A DNA stretch of 64,000 nt from Toxonevra muliebris (taxonomy: Eukaryota; Arthropoda; Insecta; Diptera; Pallopteridae). Under the pieces are notes generated by a model that was not told the origin of the DNA, did no database searches, and saw only the letters and a list, made by a program, of their open reading frames with translations. The stretch is taken from positions 111,325,388 to 111,389,387 of the forward strand of contig OY829326.1 in the NCBI GenBank assembly GCA_963691655.1. The letters run 5' to 3'. A program made the translations under genes and the position numbers. Below are positions 53,514 through 64,000 of the stretch, in pieces; the stretch's first letter is position 1, and each line of letters opens with the position of its first letter.

Positions 53514-55898
53514 GGTGCCCGAACATAACGCCTATGGCCATAACGCCCAAAAATCGCCGCAGGAGCGGCCACGACGCCCAAAATCATTTTAGGCGCTATG
53601 ACCACCCCGAAAACGGTCATAACGCCTTGGAAGCGGCCATAAGGCCCAAAATTATTTCTTGTTATATTTTGTTTCCAATAAAAAAAATCGTATTTTTATA
53701 CAAAATAGAGGTATTGTTACATTAAAAACGGTTACTTTTAGAAATCAGCATTACGTTTAGAACGCCTCGATCAAATTTTGCTTGGTATCGGTCAGTCGTA
53801 TTGAAACCTTTTCATAAAGTGCAACCATGAGTGAAAATATTGAGTTTTGTTTTATTGCGGGTGCTAGAAAAAGTAGTGAATTACTATATACGCCATGTGA
53901 TAAACAAATTTATAAATTAAAATCTAAATATTCTAACAAAAAAATGAAAACATAAAACGATACATTTGTTACGTGGATAAATGTAAAACCTCTGTGCAAA
54001 CTAATAACGCGGAAATCTGCATTCAAACAGCTGGGAAAGATTTTCATATACACCCTGATCCAGAAGAGGTTATGAAGGAATTTAAATTAAAAAGTGCAAT
54101 TAAAGATCAGGTTTCGAAACCAAGCCTCGAAGTGAATAAAGTGCGAGCAGATAATGATGCTTCCAACTTGTTGTTTATAAAAAAATGCAACGGAATTTGC
54201 GTCAAATTAAAGCCGCAGCAATGGCAAAATCGCCACAATGCCCTCAAAATTTTATCGATTCATTCAAGGTTTCCGCATTTATGACACAATACGGTATGTG
54301 TGAAAATGTGCCTGAAGAAGAATTTTACCGGACAACAGTAATAGAGACTGACTTCGCATATACGCTTTAGTTTTCAATGCCAATTGCGAATAATATCAGA
54401 TAATCGTCATTATTTAATTGACGCTACATTCTCGGTTGTATCATCTTGTAGGTATAAGCAACTGCTTATAATATACTTTGGACAGAATAGACATGTAAGT
54501 AGCAATAACATTTGGCAAATTGAAAGAAGCGCCGCAGGCGAAAATTTGTTAGGAAAATAAACAAAAAAATTCAAATAAAAAAAAAAAATCGCTCGTTTTT
54601 TTCCTTTTGTTTTCTATAGGTTTACCCATTCATATTAATGTTCATATTAATGTCGAGAAAAACGCAAAAATCTTATGAGCATATACTTCAGTTTATAAAC
54701 GCCAATCTTTTCAAATTTAAGGCAAAGACTTTTACTACGGATTTTGGGAAAAGCTCTTCGTAACGGGCTAACAAAAGTTTTCCCCGAAGCTCGTCTTAAA
54801 GGATGCTGGTTCCGTTTTTTCCAGGCGGTAAGAAGGAAGGCAATGAAAATGGTAGAATTGTCACAAAAAATACGTATAATCCACGAAACAAGGATAATTT
54901 TCCAGAAAATTTTGGCGCTACCGCTACTACCACCACAGGAAATTGAAAAGGCATTTTATATGTGCAAGCAAGAAGCGCACGCCGGCATGAAGTTTGCTAT
55001 ACAATCGGGAAATGTATTTGATTGTTTATTCGAATATTTCGAACGGCAATGGATCCAATTGGTATAATTTCTTAAATAGAATTTGTTATCAAATTCTTTT
55101 TTAATAAATGTTTTATAATTTTTCAGGAAACTCCAAAAAATATTTACGGTATATAAGGAGTGCATTCGGACAACCAGTGCCGTAGAAGGCTACAATAGCT
55201 ACTTGTGCGCGAAAATACCACTGCATGGCAGCTTTTGAGACTTCCTCAAGGTCATCAAACAAGAGGAGTTCCAAAAGTTTGCCGTTGATGGGGTATATGA
55301 TGTTTTTGAGATGCCAAAGAAGCGAATTCGGGATCAGAGCAAATTTATTGTAGAATTGACTTTGAAACTCGATTTAAAGGAAATAACTCCGCAAACTTTT
55401 TTAAAAATCATAATAAACAAAATTAATAATCTATTACCAAAAGAAAATTTGGTATTAAATAACGATGGATCTGATTCGTCTGATTTTGAAATAGAAAATT
55501 CCATTCTGATGGCATTTTATGCGAAATATGTTTCGTAAATAAAAAAAAATATTATTATGAAGCCATACAAGCATGGCAAAATTTGTCGCCCTTGTTTTGA
55601 AAACATAAATAAAACCCACGCAGAAAATGATACAATGACTCTGTGCCACTTCTGCAGACAAATTGTTGGGCATGTAGAAGAGTTTTTTATTTAAGAAAGC
55701 CAAGTTGTAAAAAAACCTGAAATAAAGTTGAATTTTCTTATACATGTAAATTCTAGTTTCGTTTCACCTTTGAAATTTTAATGAAAGAATCCCAAAAACG
55801 GTCATAGCACCCAATGAGCGTTATGACCGTTTGTGGGGCGGTCATAGCGCCTAAAATTTTTTTTGGCGTTATGGCCGTGGGCGTTATGTCCGGGCACC
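53514..55898 (+). mobile_element. 2.4-kb MULE with FLYWCH-type transposase
   Basis: Ends GGTGCCCGAACATAACGCC and, complemented, GGTGCCCGGACATAACGCC, flanked by 9-bp repeats ACAAAAAAT (53505-53513) and AAAAAAAAT (55899-55907), one mismatch. A 9-bp duplication is the Mutator-like norm. Both ends contain repeats of a GGNCATAACGCC(C)AAAA motif over about 130 bases. It encloses one decayed transposase gene. Confidence 0.88.
53827..55694 (+). pseudogene. MULE transposase with FLYWCH finger, broken
   Basis: From ATG at 53827: a FLYWCH-like zinc finger spread over two frames (LYTPCDKQIYKL, RYICYVDKCKTS, FHIHPDPEE; C-x4-C and H-x-H), a spacer, then the catalytic core: YLIDATFSVVSS (first Asp, near 54412) and FTTDFGKALRNGL (second Asp, near 54735), followed by GCWFRFFQAVRRK, where the usual His is Arg. 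After a possible 65-bp intron (GT 55062, AG 55126) come CIRTTSAVEGYNSYL and a long tail. The tail ends in KHGKICRPCFENI...LCHFCRQIVG (55570-55665), like the second half of a RING finger. Frameshifts and stops make it inactive. Confidence 0.8.
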
Positions 55899-55909
55899 AA
55901 AAAAAATAT

Positions 55910-57440
55910 TGATATTGCGAAACCAACTATGCACTTATCAACACCAGAAATTAGCGACTACCGCAGATATTGAGATGGTTTCGCTGTCGAAAGCAACATT
56001 ACCAAATATTTTTACCGCATGGTGAGGCTGCGAAACTAGTGCATTGCGGAATCAACAATACGATCCATTAAATTAAAATCCAAAGATTGAAGCTGCAATG
56101 TTCAGGCACACTACAGAACGCTGCTATAAAATTTGAATAACTACTAATTTAATCTAATTTGGCTTATATAGTGGTCCCACTTTTCTTCGAAAATGTATGC
56201 TTTTATTCTTCTTTTTATTAAAAACCAAGCATTTGTCTCTTAAGGCATTATGGTATAAGTCAGTGTTCACCATGAATTTCAGTAATTTTGCTTTAGGAAC
56301 AAGCAATTGCATCATAACTATGGAAATGGGCCCCAAAATTGTCATCAAAAACAGTTCTGAAAAAAATTTGGACAAAGTCTTTTCAAAGCCATTAAAGTTC
56401 ACTACATCCACAAATAAATTTGGAGGCAGTTTGTCGTTATTCTCATTTTATGTAGGGGTATTATTATCGTTGAGGATGTATAGAAGAGTTTTATAGCCGT
56501 CCATCTATATGAAATTCTTCTCCTGTTGCTTCAGATTACACAAAGTTTAATATTCTATCTTCATTTGATAGCTAAGTTTTAATGTTGAAGTAGGAATTGA
56601 AAATGACAAGTTCATTGTAGCAGCATGTACCTTCCAATTATTGCCCCCTATCCTAACTAATAGCCAACTTTACAATTTCCGTCCGATATCTCGTGATTAA
56701 AATCTCCATATTTTGCAATTTCATTGTTTCACATAATTGGCCTTAACTCAATTATAAAAGCTAAAGAGGAAATCAAGACAAAAAAATTCACACCCAACAA
56801 ATTTGTATTCTTCTCCTCCTTCTTCCCTTATAATACAATATTATCTCGTCCTTGAATTTTATTCAAAAAAATATTGTTTTTATTGTTGCTATAGTCACTT
56901 GAGACAAGAGCAAATTCTATAATAATTTATTATTATCTTATTGTCACTTTTGGGTGTTGAATTTGACACATCACAAATAAATAATGATTTATATTTGTAC
57001 ATATATATGTATGTGTTATGCGTTTAACGATTGTGTTGAGATAAATACATTTTTTATACTATTTTTAGTTGGTTTCATGATACTGGAAAAAGCGAGAATA
57101 CTGCATAAAAAGAAATGGAAAAAATCAATATCAAATAAATAAAACTTAAACTGAATTCTTAAGTTTATTTGTGCAAAAAACATGCATAAATATTTTTCAA
57201 TTTTAAAATTCTAGTTAAATCTAAATCGGGTTTATTTGAAAATTTCTATGTACAAATTTTATTTGCTAGCAAATAGAGTATTTCATTGGAAACAAATTAA
57301 GAAAAACGTATTGTATTTTAATATTATTTACTAATATTGAAATAATATATGCAATTCAATACTTCTCCAACTAAGCATGCATATTTTATTCACCTACCAA
57401 GTAATGCATTTTAAGAGCTGTTGCCATTTAGAATATATTA
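55910..57440. other. Gene-free AT-rich region
   Basis: No supported gene. A 99-codon frame at 56197-56496 (plus) has no recognisable domain. Nothing else recognised. Confidence 0.5.
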
Positions 57441-57449
57441 CAATGGAAT

Positions 57450-57662
57450 AAATACGAAGAAGAAAGGTCTAGGGTCTCTCAACCTCGAACTTCTTTGTTT
57501 CACTGATGAATCTTAGAAGCTCAGGAAGAGGGAGAATATGGACATTACTTATACACAAAACATCACCACTCAACAGCCTGACTCTGATTCTCATGAATTC
57601 CGGACAGCTACAAGGATAATGCTCTGTAGTGTCGTTGTCCTCAAGACACGATTGGCATGTAC
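57450..57662 (-). pseudogene. LINE family L fragment
   Basis: About 190 bases match 52912-53098 with roughly ten differences by eye (about 95 percent identity), encoding CQSCLEDNDTTEHYPCSCPE. It is truncated on both sides, so it is either a partial copy or a segmental fragment. Confidence 0.85.
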
Positions 57663-57669
57663 AATTTTT

Positions 57670-59420
57670 TATGGAAAAATACAAATGATTGAACCTTTAA
57701 GAAGTTTGCATTTCATTCTGAGTTTTATAAATACATAGATATGAAATTTATATAAATAACTTCAAACAAACAAATTTCAATAAAAAATCAATCTCCATAG
57801 AAATTATGAAATTTTATTTACTTAAATATATACAGAATATTCACGATAAGCTGAAACCTACATATCAAATAAATATGTATGTATGTTTTTAATACTGAGT
57901 ATGTCTCGGCTTCTATGACAACATAATACCTACCGACATCGATTCAATGTATTAAGCCACATGTAATACATACACAGTGAATTGAAGCCAAAAGTTAAAG
58001 TTAATTTTTGCTGATATTGTATGTAGAACATGAAATTATTGAAAGTGCAATATTTCTACATATTTGTTGTTGTTGCCTACGCCAAAATGTTGCTAACCCA
58101 AAACATGACATATAAGGATTTTCAGAGATTACTCTCCTCTGTATGCCTAAATATATAGAGCGAACGGTCGCAGTTTGTGGCTTCAGGTGTTTGTGATAAC
58201 TTTAAAGTTACCACCCTAAAGCATACCATAAAAAACGATATAACTATGTATGAATTTAAGTATTTGAAGATATATAGAATTCAAATGCAAAGTGGTATTA
58301 AAAACAAACAAACGCAAAGCTGAAAATTTTAGAACCAATACGAATTTAACATTTAAATATGCATCTAAAATTATTCAATAATCTTCACTCTATTCATTTC
58401 AATATGCTTAGTTAGTGAATTGCCAAACTGCATATTTATTTATCCAACTCTATTAAGTTTTGTAAATAAACGATTGCATTCAAATTTCCAAAAGCTAGAA
58501 ACTTTCTAGTAGTATGAAAATGCATTTCAAACACTATTGTATTGTATTGTTGTACTTGAGGGTACTTTTGAAATATCAAAGTTATATGTAAATTGAAATA
58601 AAATGTTCAAAATAGTTTTTCATTTTAGATTTATTTATTTAATGTAAATTTGGCATATGCATACATAAACTCATTGCTAAAGGCAATAGCATAAATTTCA
58701 AATTATTGCAAAGCAATTTATATTTAGTTTGAATTTTAATATTTTAAAATTTTATTTTTATGTGCAAAAAAATTCCTTAAAACTAAAATTGTAAATATTA
58801 TTTTGTAAAAATTATTTATCCGGAAACTGGTTTCTCGGCAATTTGGTTTTTTGTTTCAATCTTAAAAATATTCAAAATGTACACAAATACATACAATACT
58901 AAGTAAATGAATATAAACATTCCGCATTTCCACATGGCCGATGGAACTAGGGAGGAAAATTGCATTGTGCTATTTTTGCTTGTTTTTTTTACGTAATATT
59001 TGCTCTGTTATGTACATTTTATTGGTATTTCTTTAAACACTTATATATTTGTTTTAGCATTGGTTGAAAATTTTATATAGCCCAGTGGGAAATTGCATCA
59101 CCCAGCCATTAATGATACCCAAAATATAATTTTAATGCATGCATTTGTCTCAAACATTTGTCAAGCATCTGCCAGCAAACAAACATTTTCAAAAAATATT
59201 TCTTCACACCGACAAACTCGAAACTGCGCCTACACAACTAAATACAGAAATGATTTAGTCTAACGATAGCTTTCTAAACTCTTATTTAAAACTAGCCCTT
59301 TACAGTTCCAACAAAGTTTCTGTTATACAGAAATTACAACAAAAAACCATACACAAAAGAAATTATCATATGAACGTGAGTAGAGTCCGTTCAAAATCTA
59401 ATTTTTCCACTTAGTTATCG
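57670..59420. other. Gene-free AT-rich region
   Basis: No supported gene or mobile element recognised. Confidence 0.5.
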
Positions 59421-59848
59421 TTACCCATGGGCAGGGAAATGGTATTGGTACTCGATACTTTGAGTACTCGATACTTTTACCCCGATACGTTTTTAGTCAA
59501 TACTTTTATTATGAGAACTTGTACTCATTGAGTGCATTGATGCCGGTATCGAAATTCGATACTTTTCAAGATTTCCAATGCAAAAATTAATACTGAAAAA
59601 TGCAAATGAAATCACAACTTTTACTGTTTTGAATATATCGTCGTCGTTTTGGCAGAATTCACTAAGTCCATGTTTTTGATTTCTGAGATGTAGTTAGTTT
59701 ATGTTAGTGTATGGTGCGCTACGAATGCTGGTAAAACTTAAAAAGTCAACCGATTATCTCTTTGATTAAAATCAGAAAGAATTAACAAACATTCAAAATT
59801 TTATATATTGTATTTCTAGTTCTGCTCGCCTTGTAATATGCATATATC

Positions 59849-61220
59849 CAGGGGTAGATACAAGGGTGGTGGGAGGGGAAGGGGGGCCAGGGGGAAATTT
59901 CCCCTCCCAAAAAATGTAATAACTTAAACAGGCAAAAAGGGTGAACATAATTAGTTATTGTTGTTTTTAGTTATTACGATTTACTTTCAATTATAAGAAT
60001 AATGAATAATCTTGCTTATTAAACCACTTTCCTTCTCAATGGAAATGTGCTGAAATAATAATGATACCTAAACCAAATAAACCTGAAAACTCAGTGCCCT
60101 CATTTAGACCTATAAGTTTGCTGGCAATATTCTCGAAAATATTCGAAGTAGTAGATTGCTAATAATACAAGAAAATAAGAATATAGTTCCGAATCACCGA
60201 TCGTCATTAGCACGGTACTCCTATGCAATATCATCGCATAGAGAATATTGTCACTGACTTTCTGGAAAGTAAAAAAATATATCAAGAAGCGTTCGAAAAA
60301 GTTTGGCGTCAAGGGCTGTTATACAAATTAAAAAATCTACTTCCAGCTTTATTCTATTTGGTCTTAAAGTCCTATCATTCTATGTCAAAGTAAATGATGA
60401 CACATCAGCCAAATGTCAAGTGAAAACCGGAATACCACAGGGCAGTGTCCTGGGTCCTGCTCTTTATTCGATTTTTATCTGCGACTTGCCTGAAACTGAT
60501 GGTGTTACTATAGCTAGTTATGCAGAAGATACTGCCATTTTAGCAACAAATTAATCTCCTACAGAAGTTGCTAATCTAGTTCAGAAACAGCTCGACGACA
60601 TTCAACAATGGTTACTTCATGGATGAGTGCTTGACTGTACTTCCATCTGGGGTTAAATTCTTAAAAAATGTCCAAATGGTTTGTTCTAATAAAACGGATC
60701 ATTTCGGTGATTTTGTTCTTAAATACGTGACTCAAGTATCAGTTTAACGGGTTCTATTCTCAGGTAGAGAATTGAATTCACCAAAAAAAACAAAATTATA
60801 GCTTTCGGGTCGATATAAAGAAAATTCCAGATGGGAAAAGGAAAATTTGAATACAGGGTAGAAATCAGCGACCTTAAATTATTCTTAAAATTCTACTAAT
60901 ACTCGACCCATTATAAACCAATCTAAAACCGAAACTGGATAAATGTATCCTATTGTTATATTTTCCACGATCCTTTACCTTGGAAATAGATCATAGAAAT
61001 TTTGAAATGTTTTGCTACAAGAACAGGGTTTCCCCAAAATGCGTAACGTACCAGTAAGTTTTCACATGGCCATATCTTTGAAATTGTTAGTCATCGAAAT
61101 AAAATTTATGAATAAGCAAAACAAAAAAAAAAACGATACACGAAAGAGAAAAAAAAAGTTCAATTTTTATTTTTTATTTCCCCCCATCCCCCACAAAAAT
61201 GTTTCCTGTATCCGCCACTG
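59849..61220. mobile_element. Nested Tip100-like hAT element
   Basis: Left end CAGGGGTAGATACAAGGG; right end (complement) CAGTGGCGGATACAGG. ATATATC flanks both sides (59842-59848 and 61221-61227), 7 bp of a likely 8-bp duplication. Both ends are followed by G-rich/C-rich tracts. No transposase; the interior holds a Jockey-like RT relic. Confidence 0.7.
60025..60640 (+). pseudogene. Jockey-type reverse transcriptase fragment
   Basis: Motifs in order: MIPKPNKPENSVPSFRPISL (60059-60118) and FSKIFE (60130), FEKVWRQGLLYKL (60291-60329), TGIPQGSVLGPALYSIFICD (60429-60488) and SYAEDTAILATN (60517-60552). These are RT motifs of Jockey-type LINEs. The catalytic YADD is changed to YAED. Frameshifts between motifs and the lack of the rest of ORF2 show a dead fragment. 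Confidence 0.8.
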
Positions 61221-61531
61221 ATATATCGCACCTTAAATACAAAAATGGCTCAACTCAAAATTGAAAACTTTTCAAGAAAAGATAAAAAACTGCTTTTGCT
61301 TAGAAGCATACCAAAGTTTATTTTATAGAAAATAAAATGTCCTCATAATAAAATTATATATTATTTTGCATAAAATAAGTTTTCGTAGCAAAAAATTTTC
61401 CATTTTATAGTTGTGTCACTTTTGTAGTTATCAATGTACATTAAATAAATATATAAATTTTTTATATATTGTTTTATATACATATGCAGGTATATATATT
61501 CATTATTTATTTATGTAAGAACCATTATACC

Positions 61532-61578
61532 GATCACTGATGAGGAATCGTGGCGGGTTCCGAAACGGCCGTATGATT
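61532..61578 (+). ncRNA. Type I hammerhead ribozyme
   Basis: Stem I GATCA (61532-61536) pairs with TGATT (61574-61578). Core CTGATGA at 61537-61543. Stem-loop II at 61544-61561 has six pairs (GGAATC with GGTTCC). GAA at 61562-61564. Stem-loop III ACGGCCGT at 61565-61572. Cleavage is predicted after A61573 (GUA, an allowed NUH). All core positions are intact and stem II is stronger than in the copy at 10.36 kb. Such type I motifs mark Penelope-like elements; no PLE coding region is seen. Downstream TTTATACATTGTTG is shared with the other copy. Confidence 0.87.
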
Positions 61579-61969
61579 TGCCTGCCTTTTATACATTGTT
61601 GCGACTTAGCTACTTAGTCACTTTGACAAAAAAAATGACGTTTCATGAAGCCCGTTAACAAACCTTGAACTGTTAAGTATGGATGAAGTAAAGTCAAACT
61701 ATGGAATATTAATAACTAGATTTCAGCTTCATAGTCTCTAATAATAATAATATACATAATAAAAATTAAAAATTTACATTTTTTACATTACAAATTTATT
61801 ATGTAAAAGCGTATTTTATGATTTTTTACGATAGGTATCGAAACCCGATACTTTAGGTATCGAGTACATTTATGTTGATACTTTTGAGTACCCGAAACTT
61901 TTCGGTCGGTGCTTCAAATAAGTATAGTATAGATACTTTCCCCCCGAAACCATTTCCCTACCCTTGGGT

Positions 61970-64000
61970 AGATTTTTTCCTACAATATACGTATTAACCT
62001 TCTCAGCAAAAACATCTCGTCTCAAGGTCTGCGTCCAGCTCCAAAGTAAAGCTAAAACTTCATATAAAAGAACACTCAAGCTATGCCTAAAAAAATTTTC
62101 TATATAGAATTTTCTTAAGAGAATATCTAGCTCATAAGAAATTGAGTACGCTATTTTAGTATCTTTTTTTTAGTATATTATTAAAAAAATGTCAGAAATG
62201 AAATGCACACAACAAAGTGCCAAAGGAAAAACATGAATTTCACAACAGAGGAGAAGCATCAGTTGGCGAAAGAAGATAAATGGTGGCCCAGGACAGGGCC
62301 GTAGCCAGGATTTTTTTTCGGGGGCGGGGGGGGATTTCATTCGAAGAAAATTGACATTGACTTGCAATTACCAAAAATACTAAAAATAGTCAGAGGCTCA
62401 TTTTTTTCAAATGATTATTAGTGGGAATTCGGATCATGATTGCATTGAAAGAGGTCTTCTGAGTTGGGTTGCAATAATGGGTTAAAGAATTAAATACATT
62501 TTAAGATTGTTTCCTAGAACTTTGGAGCTGATTCACTACTACTGCCCTGCATGGGCTTTGCGAATAAAATGGTTCATAATGTTTGTGAATGAATTTTTAT
62601 ACTGAACACGAATCTGAGTTCAAAAATTTCCCATCTGGCGTTTTAGAAAAAATGGAATAGAAAACCCTAAAATAGAATTTTTTGCCATTTTTTTTAATTG
62701 GAGACCTGAACACTTTGGTGCTACAAGCTTCGAAATCCAGAAATTATAGGCTGAATCATGCCCTTCCAAATGAGCCCTAAACCCGAAACTGTAAATTAAA
62801 AAAAGGTTACTGACCTAGAAAAACTATTAATGCAGAATTGCTCAGCATCACCTTCTCTTTTTGTATCCAAAGTCAAACCTCATGTCAAAGAAAACAAATC
62901 GGATCTGGTCGCATAGTGTAACTAAGATTTCAAGTTTATTTTTTTAGATTTGACTTTTTAGAAAGAAACCGATGGAAGTAAAAAATATTTAAAAACTGTT
63001 CAATGGATTTTATTTTGACTTTTTTTTCATCCACTGGCAATTAATATCAAGAAATAGAAGAAAGCTTTCACATTGCGGGGGGGGGGGGGTCATCTATTAT
63101 CTATCTATCTATTATTTGCAACTTAATTGACATTTGTTGCAATTATAAAAACAAAAACAAAAATAGCATTTTCTTTCGAAAAAATGGAACTTTTTAATTA
63201 TTTTCTTAATAAGTTTTATTTCATTCGTTTCAAGCAAACATGTAAATTTTTCCAAAACTCAGTACACTTTGTAAAATCAATTTTAGTTACTTTTATCACA
63301 TTACAATGCATACGTTTTCCAAACTTCCAAAAATAAATTAAAATTTAAAAACAAATAACTTGACGATAATTAAGTTTCTTATTAAGTAGAATTATTTATT
63401 GAGTCTATATGAAGTGACAATATAACAACAGCTGTAAACATTTTAAATGAATATTTTATGCTGAAGTCTTTAATCAGAAATTGTTTTTACTTCTGTATCT
63501 CTCTCTCTCTATCTCTCAGTTTTTCTCTCTTATCACATTCAATTCTAGTTAAATTTGTGGCAAGAAAAATAATAAGCATTCGTTTTTAATATTCTGAAAT
63601 GAAAAATATAAATATTGTCAATGAAAATCTCGAAATTTCTTTGCGAAAAATAAATACAAAATGCCAATGGATGCTGCACTTCATAAATGGATATTGCATT
63701 CATATAATTTACTTCATATCTGCACCCACCACAAGTAATAATGGAATGATAAAGAGAAAAAACAAGTACAGTGGTGGTTCAGTATAACGAATGATGTAAT
63801 GCCAAGGCTACACATAGAGAAAAAACTTATGCTTTTTTGCCTTAATTGAATTGGGTAGATTTTTTTTTATATGAAGTGGAAAACTTGGGTAGAAACACTT
63901 AAGTTTATTTGCAATTTGTCTAAGCTTAAGCATGCCTAAATAACAGAGCTGTAAAAGATTGCAGTCTTTTTAGGTTTGAAGTCAACTGACTTCTAAAAAA
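61970..64000. other. Gene-free region with simple repeats
   Basis: CAGGGCCGTAGCCAGGA at 62294 followed by a G-rich tract looks like a Tip100-type hAT end without a visible partner. A 13-base poly(G) (63077-63089) with CTAT repeats lies at 63090-63115 and a CT microsatellite at 63499-63520. CACATAGAGAAAAAACTTAT at 63811 could start another element of the CAC...AGAAAAAA type running off the window. No gene is supported. Confidence 0.45.

Larger units (their letters stand above)
59432..61960. mobile_element. hAT element with nested insertions
   Basis: Left end CAGGGAAATGGTATTGG with CTCGATACTTT repeats; right end (complement) TAGGGAAATGGTTTCGG. Octamers CCCATGGG (59424-59431) and CCCTTGGG (61961-61968) flank it with one mismatch. 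Subterminal CGATACTTTT motifs resemble those of the hAT at 12.8 kb. No hAT transposase. It contains a Tip100-like element and a hammerhead ribozyme. Confidence 0.8.

Noticed and set aside
1..64000. CRISPR arrays, bacterial operons or phage
   Set aside because: No regular short direct repeats with unique spacers and no dense coding; composition and elements are those of an insect nuclear genome.

Overview
This is an AT-rich, repeat-dominated stretch of insect nuclear DNA, most likely from a higher fly (Diptera, Brachycera). The reasons are one recognisable fly-type gene (V-ATPase subunit e, VhaM9.7-like), poly(A)/poly(T) and TA-rich simple repeats, and a transposon fauna of Tc1/mariner DD37E, piggyBac-type TTAA elements, hAT, a FLYWCH-bearing MULE, Jockey, RTE and RNase H-bearing LINEs. 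I cannot name the species. There are no operons, CRISPR arrays, rRNA genes or credible functional tRNA genes.

Layout. 1-12.8 kb: no host gene; piggyBac-like ends, a TIR element holding two tRNA-like segments (2971-4027), an RNase H LINE relic (4030-4900), an RTE relic apparently split by a Jockey relic (8.55-9.88 kb), two hairpin elements and a hammerhead ribozyme (10360-10406, minus). 12.8-19.1 kb: a hAT element with perfect 8-bp target duplications carrying a tRNA-headed SINE, then two RNase H LINE relics with a long-TIR element between them. 21.1-25.5 kb: a Tc1/mariner DD37E element, a second Tc1-type relic split by a small inverted-repeat element, a 0.3-kb tandem duplication and small MITEs. 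25785-26036 (minus): the only confident host gene. 27.6-38.9 kb: two sibling DD37E elements, piggyBac-type MITEs, degenerate minisatellites and a dimeric tRNA-related SINE (12-bp target duplications) interrupted by a long-TIR element. 40-49.5 kb: a palindromic MITE, a DD34E-type Tc1 relic, a TTAA MITE, a large hairpin element with an insertion, and an RNase H LINE split by a 0.7-kb TIR element. 49.5-52.7 kb: quiet, with one speculative small exon. 52.7-55.9 kb: LINE relic next to a 2.4-kb MULE with 9-bp target duplications. 59.4-62 kb: a hAT element containing a nested Tip100-like hAT, which holds a Jockey reverse-transcriptase relic, plus a second hammerhead ribozyme (61532-61578, plus).

The most notable findings are the two 47-nt type I hammerhead ribozymes, which keep the whole catalytic core although separated by 51 kb and embedded in transposon debris; the SINEs with shared tRNA-like heads but different 3' parts, one matching a LINE 3' end; and the MULE with FLYWCH and RING-like segments. 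Nearly all coding sequence is decayed transposon. Apart from the V-ATPase gene, no complete host gene can be supported; the window could be intergenic or a very large intron.
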